The notes under the pieces: generated by a model
What the model was told of the DNA's origin: nothing
Seen by the model: only the letters and a program-made list of their open reading frames with translations
Database searches by the model: none
Position numbers and translations under genes: made by a program
From: Cellvibrionales bacterium UBA1969
GTDB taxonomy: Bacteria > Pseudomonadota > Gammaproteobacteria > Pseudomonadales > UBA7434
Direction of reading: 5' to 3'
NCBI GenBank assembly: GCA_002339085.1
Contig: DDDX01000034.1
Coordinates: 1 to 44,942 of the forward strand
Length of the DNA stretch: 44,942 nt
In this document: piece after piece, positions 33,073 through 41,513 of the stretch
How the letters are laid out: each line of letters opens with the position of its first letter
Position numbering within the stretch: the first letter of the stretch is position 1

Positions 33073-33564
33073 ATGTCATTATCCATTATATTTGCCCGCT
33101 CTATGAATCACTGTATTGGTAAGAACGGGAAAATTCCTTGGCATCTGCCGGATGAATTTGGTCATTTTAAGCGTACGACTTTAGGTAAGCCCATTATTAT
33201 GGGTCGTAAAACTTATGAAGATCATCAGTCAGCATTACCCGGCAGGCGGAACATTGTGATAAGCCGCCAAGTTGATTATCAAACGGTTGCGGGTATTGAA
33301 TTACAGCCCAGCTTGGATGCGGCGATTGCTTCAGCCCGAAGTACTAGCGATGAAGTATTTGTTATTGGCGGGGTTCATTTCTTTGTCGAAGCGTTTCAAA
33401 TTGCAGACTGTGTTTATGAGACGGTTATCGAGGCACAGATTGATGGTGAGGCAATACTACCTGCATTTGATTTTAGCGACTGGAGCAGTGAAATAATTGA
33501 GCGTCATGATGCCGATGATAAACATGCTTATGCCTACCACATTTTAAAGCATGTAAGATCTTAG
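33073..33564 (+). CDS. folA: FolA, dihydrofolate reductase
   Basis: A 163-residue dihydrofolate reductase, reducing dihydrofolate with NADPH in the cytoplasm. IGKNGKIPWHLPDEFGHFK (about 15-33) is the active site helix; KPIIMGRKTYED, LPGRRNIVIS and EVFVIGGVHFF are the NADPH-binding motifs. The catalytic carboxylate position, Asp27 in E. coli, aligns with Glu in LPDEF, as in vertebrate enzymes. The frame opens with TTG at 33058; the ATG at 33073 gives the normal N-terminus. It lies between DUF2489 and DUF2058 genes on the same strand. Confidence 0.95.
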   Translation: MSLSIIFARSMNHCIGKNGKIPWHLPDEFGHFKRTTLGKPIIMGRKTYEDHQSALPGRRNIVISRQVDYQTVAGIELQPSLDAAIASARSTSDEVFVIGGVHFFVEAFQIADCVYETVIEAQIDGEAILPAFDFSDWSSEIIERHDADDKHAYAYHILKHVRS

Positions 33565-33604
33565 TATTAGACAAAGTTATTTAACTGTAGAGGAAAATTT
33601 ATTC

Positions 33605-34165
33605 ATGGCTTCTTTGCAAGATCAATTATTACAAGCTGGCATGGTTGATAAGAAAAAAGCCAAACAAATTGCCCAGCAAAAAAAGAGGCAGGCCAAGCAG
33701 CAGCCTAAGGGCAGCCAAGTGATTAATGAGACAAGAGAGCAGGCACAAAAGTCAATAGAAGATAAAAAAGCACAAGGCCAAGCTAGCAATTTAGCGCGAC
33801 AAAAAGAGAACGATATAAAAACAATTAATGCGCAAATAAAACAACTGATAACACTTAATACTATCAGTCGAAAAGACGGCGAAATACCGTTTCAGTTTGT
33901 GGATAATAAAAAAATTAAAAAAATCTATCTGAATAAAAGTCAGCAAAACTCTGTAGTTAGCGGTAGGGTAGCTATTGTTAAATTAGAGCAAGCTTATGAA
34001 TTAGTGCCAGCTGTCGTTGCTGATAAAATCAACCAGCGGGATAATCGCACCGTGGTGTTACAGAATACAAAAATTGAAACTTCTATTGCTAATAATTCAG
34101 CTGCATCAGGCAGTGAAGATGATCCCTATGCCGACTTTGTTGTCCCTGATGATTTAATGTGGTAA
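33605..34165 (+). CDS. DUF2058 (YaiL-like) protein
   Basis: A 186-residue protein of the DUF2058/YaiL family. MASLQDQLLQAGMVDKKKA begins a Lys/Gln-rich, coiled-coil N-terminus (to about 75), followed by ISRKDGEIPFQFVDNKKIKKIYL and VSGRVAIVKL, the family core; the C-terminus PYADFVVPDDLMW is also typical. YaiL is described as nucleoprotein/polynucleotide-associated; the charged helix suggests nucleic acid or ribosome contact. Function is not established. GAGGA precedes the ATG at 10 bases. It lies just upstream of the RNA helicase gene dbpA. Confidence 0.9.
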   Translation: MASLQDQLLQAGMVDKKKAKQIAQQKKRQAKQQPKGSQVINETREQAQKSIEDKKAQGQASNLARQKENDIKTINAQIKQLITLNTISRKDGEIPFQFVDNKKIKKIYLNKSQQNSVVSGRVAIVKLEQAYELVPAVVADKINQRDNRTVVLQNTKIETSIANNSAASGSEDDPYADFVVPDDLMW

Positions 34166-34199
34166 GTCATTCTACAAAATAAAGTAATAAGGAGTGACG

Positions 34200-35588
34200 G
34201 TGAACGAAACAAGTTTTTCATCATTAGATTTAGCCCATCAGCTTATCGATAACTTAGACAGTTTAGGCTACAAAGAAATGACCGCGATACAAGCGATGAG
34301 CTTACCAGAAATACTGGCAGGCAAAGATGTGATTGCAAAAAGTAAAACGGGCTCAGGTAAAACAGCTGCGTTTGGATTAGGTTTACTAGCGCAGTTGGAA
34401 GTTAAGCAGTTTTATATTCAGGCGATGGTGCTTTGTCCAACAAGAGAGCTAGCAGACCAAGTATCAAAAGAGATTCGACGTTTAGCCCGCACCACACATA
34501 ATGTGAAAGTATTAACGCTCTGTGGAGGGAAAGCGTTAGGCCCGCAAATAGGCTCGTTAGAACACGGTGCGCATATTATCGTTGGCACGCCTGGCCGTAT
34601 AGAGGATCATATTAACAAAGGCAGGCTGGACGCCGATCGGCTTAAGTTATTGGTGCTCGATGAGGCGGATCGTATGTTAGAGATGGGCTTTCAACCGTCA
34701 TTAGATACGATCATTGCCTCGTTGCCCGATAAAAGACAAACCCTGCTATTTAGCGCCACTTATCCCCAAGCAATTGCATCAATGGCTGAAAATATAACGG
34801 ATAAGGCGCAGTTTATTGAGATCGATACAGAGCATCATGATAATGTGATAACAGAGAAGGTATATGAAATAGACGATGAGCAGCAGCGCCTGACCGCTAT
34901 TCAAGTGCTCATGTTAAAGTATGAGCCCGGTTCTTCTATGGTGTTTTGTAATACTAAGCATGAAACCGAAACAATCGCTAGTTATTTAAAAAAGCAAGGG
35001 CTCGCAGCTATGGCTTTACATGGCGACCTCGATCAAAAAGATCGAGACGAGGTATTGGTTCAGTTTGATAATAAAAGTATTAATCTGATCGTTGCGACAG
35101 ATGTTGCGGCAAGAGGTCTAGATATCGATACACTTGATCTAGTGGTTAATTATCAAATTGCTCGTGATCTTGATGTACATGTTCATCGCGTTGGTAGAAC
35201 AGGCAGAGCGGGCAATAAAGGAATCGCCTGTACTTTAGTAAGCGAGAAAGAAAAATATAAATTAAATCTATTAGAAAAGCATTTAGGTAAACCCATAACG
35301 ATAAATGTATTACCTAAGTCGGAATCATTGACAGATAAGTCTAGGTTACCCAAAAAAATTTCATTAAAAATAAATGGTGGAAAAAAGCAAAAGCTTAGGC
35401 CCGGCGATATTCTTGGCGCGCTGACGGCAGGTAAGGACATTGACGCTGACGCAATCGGGAAGATTAATATTTTTGATTTTTATAGCTATGTTGCCGTCAA
35501 TCGAGAAGTGATGAAAATAGCATTAGCGAAGATAAATAAAGGAAAAATAAAAGGTCGTCAATTTCAGGCTCGAAGAATATCGTTATAA
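34200..35588 (+). CDS. dbpA: DbpA, ATP-dependent RNA helicase
   Basis: A 462-residue DEAD-box helicase acting in 50S ribosome assembly. The Q motif region is MTAIQAMSLP, Walker A SKTGSGKT, motif II VLDEADRM, SAT motif III, and HRVGRTGRAG motif VI. The C-terminal 75 residues (RPGDILGALTAGKDID to RRISL) form the DbpA-specific RNA-binding domain that recognises hairpin 92 of 23S rRNA. The frame's first codon, GTG 34194, lies inside the AAGGAG ribosome binding site; the GTG at 34200 is five bases beyond it and is chosen. DUF3429 follows 23 bases later. Confidence 0.96.
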   Translation: MNETSFSSLDLAHQLIDNLDSLGYKEMTAIQAMSLPEILAGKDVIAKSKTGSGKTAAFGLGLLAQLEVKQFYIQAMVLCPTRELADQVSKEIRRLARTTHNVKVLTLCGGKALGPQIGSLEHGAHIIVGTPGRIEDHINKGRLDADRLKLLVLDEADRMLEMGFQPSLDTIIASLPDKRQTLLFSATYPQAIASMAENITDKAQFIEIDTEHHDNVITEKVYEIDDEQQRLTAIQVLMLKYEPGSSMVFCNTKHETETIASYLKKQGLAAMALHGDLDQKDRDEVLVQFDNKSINLIVATDVAARGLDIDTLDLVVNYQIARDLDVHVHRVGRTGRAGNKGIACTLVSEKEKYKLNLLEKHLGKPITINVLPKSESLTDKSRLPKKISLKINGGKKQKLRPGDILGALTAGKDIDADAIGKINIFDFYSYVAVNREVMKIALAKINKGKIKGRQFQARRISL

Positions 35589-35611
35589 AATTTTATAAGA
35601 AGTCCAATACC

Positions 35612-36085
35612 ATGATGAAGCGCTACCATGAATTCGTATTAATGGGTTTAGGCCTTATTCCGTTTATATTTGCCGCCGCGGCCGCTTTAGCAGACACCAA
35701 TAAGATTTTTTTTATTAGTGATATTAACCGCCTCATAAGCTTTTATTCTTTAGCGATTATTTCATTTATGAGTGGTGCTGTTTGGGGTATCAGCCTCATA
35801 AGGAGTCTACCTGAAAAGCAGTTGACAGCATTTAGTTGGCAAGGCATCAAGAAGTATTTTTATCTAAGTAATGCCTTAACTTTATCGGCATGGTGTGGGT
35901 TATTTTTCGCGCCTAATAGCAAGGGTTTTTTTATTATCTCATTAATATGCTTTTGCATTCTTTTATTAATTGACAAGCGATTTTACGAATTAAATATTAT
36001 CGATAAAGTATATTTCAAATCAAGATGTTTAATAACGGTTGGAGTTCTAGCTTGCCTATCAATAATTATTTTTAAGAGTCATTGA
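35612..36085 (+). CDS. DUF3429 family membrane protein
   Basis: A 157-residue inner-membrane protein with four or five helices (about 7-27, 40-60, 84-103, 106-124 and 135-153). The SGAVWGISL stretch near residue 53 is the DUF3429 signature. Function is unknown. A second ATG (35615) is in frame one codon later. It follows dbpA by 23 bases on the same strand and probably shares its transcript. It converges on the EAL gene after a 31-base gap. Confidence 0.8.
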   Translation: MMKRYHEFVLMGLGLIPFIFAAAAALADTNKIFFISDINRLISFYSLAIISFMSGAVWGISLIRSLPEKQLTAFSWQGIKKYFYLSNALTLSAWCGLFFAPNSKGFFIISLICFCILLLIDKRFYELNIIDKVYFKSRCLITVGVLACLSIIIFKSH

Positions 36086-36116
36086 GTATGGTTGCGAGAC
36101 AGTGATGCCCTTTTAT

Positions 36117-37271
36117 TTAGCTTCTATTCAATTCTATCGCTGGTTTTGCTTTGCTGAAAAACCAGCCTTGCCCATAATCGACGCCCAAATCTCTTAGGAT
36201 TTCTGCTTGTTCTTTGGTTTCAATAAATTCTGCTACGGTCTTGATATTAGCAGCTTTATTTTGTTTCGCAATGCCTTTAATTATTGAGCGAACAGCCTTT
36301 AAATTTTCCACATGCTGAATAATTTTCCCAGATATTTTTATTATATTCGGAGACGTGTTCAATATCATTTCAAGGTTTGAATTGCCCTCACCAAAGTCAT
36401 CGATAGCGATTATGAACCCTTCTTTTTTTAATTGGCTTATCGCTCTATTGTACATACGTGCATTGAGGACTTCTCGTTGCTCGGTAAGCTCTAGGACAAT
36501 CTCCGAGGGACGCATTCCGCTATTATTAACTAATGAAAGAATTTTTTCTGGAAAATTTACATCAGTAAGCGATCTAGGCTGAACATTTAAAAAAAGCAAG
36601 TTGCCTTTCGGCGGTTTAAACCCCGAAGAAAGACCTGCCTTTATACAGGCAAAATCGATTTCACTGAAAAGTTGGCTATGGGCGGCGTAGGTAAATAAAA
36701 TCTCAGGATTACCTAGCAAAGAAGGTTTTTTTGATCGAGCTAATGCTTCATAAGCTACCGTTTTATTATGCTCATCAAGCGCTATAATTGATTGATAATG
36801 CGAAACAATACTATCGTTATTTAAATATTGAGACAGGCTTGGCAAGAAGGTGGCCGAGCTATCTGATAAATTATGTGAGGGGGTAAAGTCAAGAACGGCA
36901 ACCATATAATCTCTAACTTTGTCATAACCCCCATTATTGCTGAAAACAGCTTTAGCTCCAGATAACGCTGCTACACGCTTAATAATATTTTCATCCTCTG
37001 GGCTTGCTAGGAATGCCGTGACATCATAAATTGCTAATACATTATTACTTGGGTAATTCGCTTTGACAAAACTAATTAGGCTTAAATCTAGACTTCCCCC
37101 ATATTCCGAAGGCCTTAAATTGATTATCACTGCAGAGAAATGATATGCTGAAAGAAGTGCAGCGCAACCACCCCAGTCGGTAGATATTATTATTTCACTC
37201 TCTAAAGATGAGATAACTTCATTTATTTCATCGATAAAGCGCTTTGATTCTGCAAATATTAAAGTTTTCAT
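36117..37271 (-). CDS. EAL-domain protein with degenerate receiver-like N-terminus
   Basis: A 384-residue c-di-GMP phosphodiesterase candidate. Residues about 1-125 look like a response-regulator receiver fold, but the phosphoacceptor site reads VIINLRP (Asn where Asp is expected) and the early acidic pair is absent (FAES). The EAL domain (about 145-380) keeps YEALARSK, FLNVQP, LELTEQ, DDFGEGNS, KTVAEFIET and YGQGWFFSKA; the usual LKID reads IKIS. It may be a phosphorylation-independent PDE or a c-di-GMP sensor. The frame opens at TTG 37292; ATG 37271 is preferred. It is divergent from the cysteine hydrolase gene with a 74-bp gap. Confidence 0.88.
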   Translation of the reverse strand: MKTLIFAESKRFIDEINEVISSLESEIIISTDWGGCAALLSAYHFSAVIINLRPSEYGGSLDLSLISFVKANYPSNNVLAIYDVTAFLASPEDENIIKRVAALSGAKAVFSNNGGYDKVRDYMVAVLDFTPSHNLSDSSATFLPSLSQYLNNDSIVSHYQSIIALDEHNKTVAYEALARSKKPSLLGNPEILFTYAAHSQLFSEIDFACIKAGLSSGFKPPKGNLLFLNVQPRSLTDVNFPEKILSLVNNSGMRPSEIVLELTEQREVLNARMYNRAISQLKKEGFIIAIDDFGEGNSNLEMILNTSPNIIKISGKIIQHVENLKAVRSIIKGIAKQNKAANIKTVAEFIETKEQAEILRDLGVDYGQGWFFSKAKPAIELNRS

Positions 37272-37345
37272 TTCTTGGTAAATTAAACGCAAAAGACACA
37301 GGATTTTAAAATTTATATTTTAACCCACAAATAGGACATTTAAAC

Positions 37346-37945
37346 ATGTTGATTTCCGAAAATACTGCTTTATTACTTATTGGTTATCAGAATGATTATT
37401 TCGCTAAAGACGGTGTACTTCAGTCTGTTGTAGAGGAATCGTTACACAAAAATAAAGTCTTAGCTAACACTACTTCTTTAATTGAGAACTACGTCAACAA
37501 TTTTGGATTAATAATTGCTACGCCAATTGTTTTTACAGAGGATTATAAAGAATTAGATAATCCAATTGGTATTTTGAAGGTTTGCCAAGACTTAGGCGCT
37601 TTTCAGGCGAATTCATCAGGCTCTGATCTTATTGGCGATTTTGATCAGTGGGCTAACCAAATTACTGTCGTGCCTGGAAAGACTGGACTCAATGCTTTTT
37701 CTAACACAGATGTGGAGCGCCTGCTTAAAGATAAGAATATTAAAACAGTGGTCATTGCCGGCGTGGTCACATCCGCTTGTATCGATTCTTCTGCACGCTC
37801 AGCCTCAGAAAAAGGCTTTGAGGTAATCGTGCTATCTGACTGTACTGCAGGTAGAAATAATTTTGAGCAAGAATTTTATTGCAATGATATATTTCCAATG
37901 TTTGCCCATGTAAAGTCTTCAAAAGAGTTGCATATCACAGATTAG
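37346..37945 (+). CDS. Isochorismatase-family cysteine hydrolase, Asp-to-Gly at the catalytic site
   Basis: A 199-residue alpha/beta protein of the isochorismatase/cysteine hydrolase superfamily. The nucleophile Cys is in VTSACIDSS (near 147) and the Lys in VVPGKTGLNAF (near 112). The N-terminal motif, normally LLIxDxQNDF with the catalytic Asp, reads LLLIGYQNDYF: Gly13 takes the Asp place. Activity is therefore uncertain; it may be a subfamily with altered chemistry or a binding protein. AGGA lies eight bases before ATG 37346. It is divergent from an EAL protein gene and followed by an SCCPDH-like gene. Confidence 0.85.
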   Translation: MLISENTALLLIGYQNDYFAKDGVLQSVVEESLHKNKVLANTTSLIENYVNNFGLIIATPIVFTEDYKELDNPIGILKVCQDLGAFQANSSGSDLIGDFDQWANQITVVPGKTGLNAFSNTDVERLLKDKNIKTVVIAGVVTSACIDSSARSASEKGFEVIVLSDCTAGRNNFEQEFYCNDIFPMFAHVKSSKELHITD

Positions 37946-37981
37946 GAATTTAAATACTTCTGGCCTAAGAAAATATTGATT

Positions 37982-39208
37982 ATGAATGAAAAAACACATG
38001 ATATCGTGATATATGGCGCCACTAGTTTTGTTGGCCAAATTATTACCCATTACATGGCGGAAGAGTACGGTTGTGATAGTTTACGCTGGGCTATAGCCGG
38101 CCGGTCAATGGCTAAGTTAATGGACTTAAAACAATCGTTGTGGAGTTCGTCTAAAAATTTAGCGGTGCTAACCGCAGACGCGAACGATTTAGAGGCCTTG
38201 ACAACTCTATGCCACTCGACGCAAGTTATACTTTCTACGGTAGGCCCTTATGATCTGTATGGTGAGCCGCTGGTAAAGGCTTGCTGCCAAACGGGAACCG
38301 ATTATTGTGACCTAACCGGTGAAATGCATTGGATTAAACGCATGCAGGAAAAATACAGTGAGGTCGCTGTAAAGAGTGGTGCTCGCATTGTGCATGCCTG
38401 TGGTTTTGATTCAATACCGTCTGACTGCGGCGTCCATTTTTTGCAAAAGCATTCTGCGAAGAAGCACGGCAAGCCCTGCTCGACAATAAATATGGGAGTA
38501 AAACGTATATCCGGCGGCTTATCCGGTGGCACGATTGCCAGTATGCTTAATATGACGAAACAAATCATAAAAGACCCGTTACTAAGAAAAGAGTTAGGCA
38601 ATCCCTACTCCTGTTGCCCTCCTGATCATGGCTTTACGGCACGGCAAGACAATATTTCAGTGGCCTATGATGAGCATGCGAAGAGTTGGTTGGCGCCTTT
38701 TATGATGGCGGCAATTAATACCCGTATTGTGCATAGGTCTAATGCCTTGTCAGGCAAGGCCTACGGCGAACAATTTTACTACCAAGAAGCGACCTTAACC
38801 GGTGATAGCAAAGCGGGTGAGAAAAGAGCTAAGCGTATGGCTACCGGCTTTAAGCTTTTTAATTTGGCGACCGCGATTAGTCCGATCCGCTGGCTGCTCG
38901 AGCGCTTTATCTTAGCGAAACCGGGCGAAGGCCCTAGCCCAGAAGAACAATTAAACGGCGAGTTTGATTTACGCTTCCGAGGGCAGACCGAGCAAGGCGA
39001 GGTCGTTAAGGTCAAGGTCACCGGTGATCGTGATCCTGGCTACGGTTCAACGGCTAAAATGATCAGTCAAGCGGCAATGTGCTTAGCGTTTGATATTGAT
39101 CAGCAAACCCCTGGTGGATTTTGGACACCAGCCACTTTATTGGGCGATACCTTGATCGAACGTTTACAGACGCATGCCGGTTTAACGTTTGAAGTGTTAG
39201 CGGATTAA
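37982..39208 (+). CDS. Saccharopine dehydrogenase-like (SCCPDH/trans-acting enoyl reductase-like) oxidoreductase
   Basis: A 408-residue Rossmann protein. DIVIYGATSFVGQIITHYM (about 7-25) is the dinucleotide-binding motif, followed by RWAIAGRSMAKL; VILSTVGPYDLYGEPLVKAC, YCDLTGEMHWIKRMQ and IVHACGFDSIPSDCG are the family core. Homologues include human SCCPDH and mycobacterial trans-acting enoyl reductases of complex lipid synthesis. The substrate is unknown here. The frame reaches TTG 37976; ATG 37982 is chosen. The stop abuts the HopJ-like gene's stop exactly (39208/39209). Confidence 0.85.
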   Translation: MNEKTHDIVIYGATSFVGQIITHYMAEEYGCDSLRWAIAGRSMAKLMDLKQSLWSSSKNLAVLTADANDLEALTTLCHSTQVILSTVGPYDLYGEPLVKACCQTGTDYCDLTGEMHWIKRMQEKYSEVAVKSGARIVHACGFDSIPSDCGVHFLQKHSAKKHGKPCSTINMGVKRISGGLSGGTIASMLNMTKQIIKDPLLRKELGNPYSCCPPDHGFTARQDNISVAYDEHAKSWLAPFMMAAINTRIVHRSNALSGKAYGEQFYYQEATLTGDSKAGEKRAKRMATGFKLFNLATAISPIRWLLERFILAKPGEGPSPEEQLNGEFDLRFRGQTEQGEVVKVKVTGDRDPGYGSTAKMISQAAMCLAFDIDQQTPGGFWTPATLLGDTLIERLQTHAGLTFEVLAD

Positions 39209-39553
39209 TTATTTTTCGTGCAGAACGACCTTGTCGAATTGAATGCCATGCCAGCCATCTAAAAGAAAGTTACGAATATTGCTATGATCGTCACCTTCAG
39301 GGTGCCCCATGACATCGTCGCGATAATAGTGGCCAAACAACGACAAGGTTTCCATCTCACTTAGGTTATTTAGCTGAGCAAAGGCAAAAATTTTGCACGA
39401 GCCTTCATTGCTGCCGGCCGGATTATTAATTGCTCCGTTGCTGAATTGACTAGGAGTGTAATTATAGTGCCGATCGATAACGGCTATGACCTGCTCGAAT
39501 TCCACACTCTGCGGCGCTGCCCGACATTGCTTGATTAATTCATTAATACTCAT
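39209..39553 (-). CDS. HopJ-family protein
   Basis: A 114-residue protein of the HopJ family. CRAAPQSVEFEQVIAVIDRHYNY, TPSQFSNG, NPAGSNEGSCKIFAFAQLN and ETLSLFGHYYRDDV are signature stretches. The name comes from a candidate Pseudomonas type III effector, but the family is widespread in harmless marine and soil bacteria and no secretion signal is evident, so effector function should not be assumed. AGG lies upstream of ATG 39553. The gene is convergent with, and abuts, the SCCPDH-like gene. Confidence 0.9.
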   Translation of the reverse strand: MSINELIKQCRAAPQSVEFEQVIAVIDRHYNYTPSQFSNGAINNPAGSNEGSCKIFAFAQLNNLSEMETLSLFGHYYRDDVMGHPEGDDHSNIRNFLLDGWHGIQFDKVVLHEK

Positions 39554-39744
39554 AGTGCGTGGCCTAATTAAATCGTGCGTTGAAAAAAGATAGTTAATCC
39601 GATTATAAGTAGATCGTCTGAAATTCGCTAGTAATCGACAATAAACACTCGGCCTTCACATTGGGTTAGAAATAAGTTTGTGGTGAATCCGCTATCGCTT
39701 TATAAGCGTAAAAATCATTTTAACGATCAATCGAGGCGCGCATT

Positions 39745-40215
39745 TTGGATACATGGTTAGACGGCATTATAAAAAAAACCTTGGCATCAGAAACAATGAC
39801 TAAGCTATTGATGAATACGATTCCGAAAGCGGATCTTTTCCTTATGAAGCACAGCCGTGGCTGGATCAACACTGCAATGCAGTCACTGGTTTTAGTTGAA
39901 ACTACCGGTGCTAAAAGTGCTCAGAAACGTGAAATCGTCACCCTTTGCATGCCAGACGACAGGCAATTGTTGTTGGTTGGTTCAAACTGGGGCCGTGATC
40001 AGCCACCGGCATGGTATTTTAATCTTAAGGCTTATCCAACCGTCATGGTCACGTTTAGAGGCTATTGCGGATTGATGAATGCGAGGGAAATAACCGCTGA
40101 TCAGCGAGATAGGCTTTGGTCAAAATTAGTCGCTTACAACCCTCAATACGCACACTACCAGCAGCAATGCTCGCGGTTATTACCGATTATGCAGTTGAGC
40201 CGGGTGGCCGAATAA
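39745..40215 (+). CDS. Deazaflavin-dependent nitroreductase (DDN)-family protein
   Basis: A 156-residue split-beta-barrel protein of the DDN/F420-dependent nitroreductase family (DUF385). LVLVETTGAKSAQKREIVTLCM, LLLVGSNWGRDQPPAWYFNLKAYP and the WYxNL pattern are its hallmarks. F420 is known mainly from Actinobacteria and archaea, with scattered proteobacterial holders; whether this organism makes F420 cannot be seen here, and the family also contains FMN or heme binders. It starts with TTG 39745 (GAGG ten or so bases before); a later Met would cut the fold. Its last 29 bases overlap the convergent nei gene. Confidence 0.82.
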   Translation: MDTWLDGIIKKTLASETMTKLLMNTIPKADLFLMKHSRGWINTAMQSLVLVETTGAKSAQKREIVTLCMPDDRQLLLVGSNWGRDQPPAWYFNLKAYPTVMVTFRGYCGLMNAREITADQRDRLWSKLVAYNPQYAHYQQQCSRLLPIMQLSRVAE

Positions 40216-41032
40216 CAGCTTGACATTGTGCACAGTAGTATAATCGTCGCGCGTTAACCTCCACTCGTTTAATACGTGTACCACATTGATAACAGGCCTT
40301 CCCATCACGCTCAAAGGTCGCAAAGCGATAGACTTCTCTGTGCTTACCCTGACTTTTTAATCGGCGATGGAACTTAACAGGGTTAGTGATGCCACCGGTC
40401 TGATAAGCGCGTTGTGTAATCGTCAATGTACAGCGGGCTAATTTTCCTAGCTCTGCCAATGATAATTCGATGGGCTTAGTCCAGGGTGATAAGCCAGCAA
40501 AAAAAAGTATTTCAGTGCGTAAGTAATTGCCGATACCGGCAATGAAATGTTGATCTAAGTATAGGCTGGCCAATGACCGGCGATTGAATGAGGGGCTTTG
40601 TAGCTGGCGCAAAATATCACGCCAATGCAGGTTAGGGTCAAGAATATCAGGCCCCAAGCTCTGTAAAAATGGGTGTGCTTGCAGCGCGTCATCGTCAAGA
40701 ATAGCAATATCGCTGGCGCTATAAAGCCACGCACTATGAGTAAGGGTATGCAGAGCAATACGCAAGCTGCGGTTGGTTGAGGGCTGCTTATCTAGGCGGG
40801 TGGTATACCAACGACCATACAGCTGGTTGTGGCTGTAAAGTGTTAAGCCATTATCAAATCGAGTCAGCAAGGCTTTACCGCGAGGTCTCACTGCTTCCAC
40901 CCGCGCACCGGTGAGGACAGGGCGATAACGTCGCAAACCGGCAGGCTGAATAAAACAACGGTCAATCACCTCGCCGTCGAGGATGGCCGCAATCTTATCG
41001 GCTGCTCGTTTAATTTCAGGTCCTTCAGGCAT
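40187..41032 (-). CDS. nei: Nei, endonuclease VIII
   Basis: A 281-residue DNA glycosylase/AP lyase that removes oxidised pyrimidines in base excision repair. The catalytic N-terminus is MPEGPEI (Pro2 nucleophile after Met removal, Glu3, with Glu6). TLYSHNQLYGRWY, LYSASDIAILDDDAL and HFIAGIGNYLRTEILFFAGL are the family core, and the C-terminal zinc finger is CYQCG and CAQCQ. It is slightly longer than E. coli Nei (263). It overlaps the DDN gene end by 29 bases. It adds to the oxidative-damage repair functions of the window. Confidence 0.95.
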   Translation of the reverse strand: MPEGPEIKRAADKIAAILDGEVIDRCFIQPAGLRRYRPVLTGARVEAVRPRGKALLTRFDNGLTLYSHNQLYGRWYTTRLDKQPSTNRSLRIALHTLTHSAWLYSASDIAILDDDALQAHPFLQSLGPDILDPNLHWRDILRQLQSPSFNRRSLASLYLDQHFIAGIGNYLRTEILFFAGLSPWTKPIELSLAELGKLARCTLTITQRAYQTGGITNPVKFHRRLKSQGKHREVYRFATFERDGKACYQCGTRIKRVEVNARRLYYCAQCQAVIRPPGSTA

Positions 41033-41513
41033 TGATATTCGCTCTGTTTATTATGTCTAAATTAGCAATTTTACTATGTTTAATGGTTTATACGCAGAGA
41101 GTCTTAAGGTTGACTAATGTCTCGCATAAAAACATATGTTGATAAGAGTTTGTAAGCTACCAAGCAAAGTTGATAAAAAATAGCTTTGTTATCATGTGGT
41201 TAATAGTTTTGATCTTTTTTTAGATCTTTGCACATCTAAAAAAACACACCATAAAAGCTGTGGAAAATTCATTGCGCCAAGCTAAAGCTCAGTTATAGAG
41301 GTATTATTTTGCAGTCGTAAATAAAAACATGGGCCGAGATGCTATGAAGATCATTACAAAAGACATTAACCGCACGCCAGAGAATAATAAATAAATCTGC
41401 ATTCTAAAAATTACATCTTTACGCTATTAAGAATTATTGAATTCTAATGCAATTTAACAACTCAGATTCCCATTTTTCATCGACATGATCCGAGATAATC
41501 TCAATTCGGCTTT
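41033..41513. other. 481-bp AT-rich intergenic region
   Basis: No ORF with convincing coding character was found between the nei start and the COG0523 GTPase stop, both on the minus strand. A short 21-codon plus-strand ORF (41330-41395 area) has nothing recognisable. The region holds the perfect inverted repeat at 41215-41244 and AT-rich stretches that may include the nei promoter. Composition shifts here toward the AT-rich accessory right end. Confidence 0.5.
41215..41244. terminator. Perfect 11-bp inverted repeat with T/A tracts
   Basis: TTTTTTTAGAT and its exact complement ATCTAAAAAAA flank an 8-base loop (CTTTGCAC). A bidirectional weak terminator is plausible, for example after the MerC-GTPase transcript, 270 bases downstream of the GTPase stop. 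Confidence 0.4.

Noticed and set aside
39209..39553. Type III secretion effector function for the HopJ-like protein
   Set aside because: Family name only; no secretion signal, chaperone or type III genes are visible.
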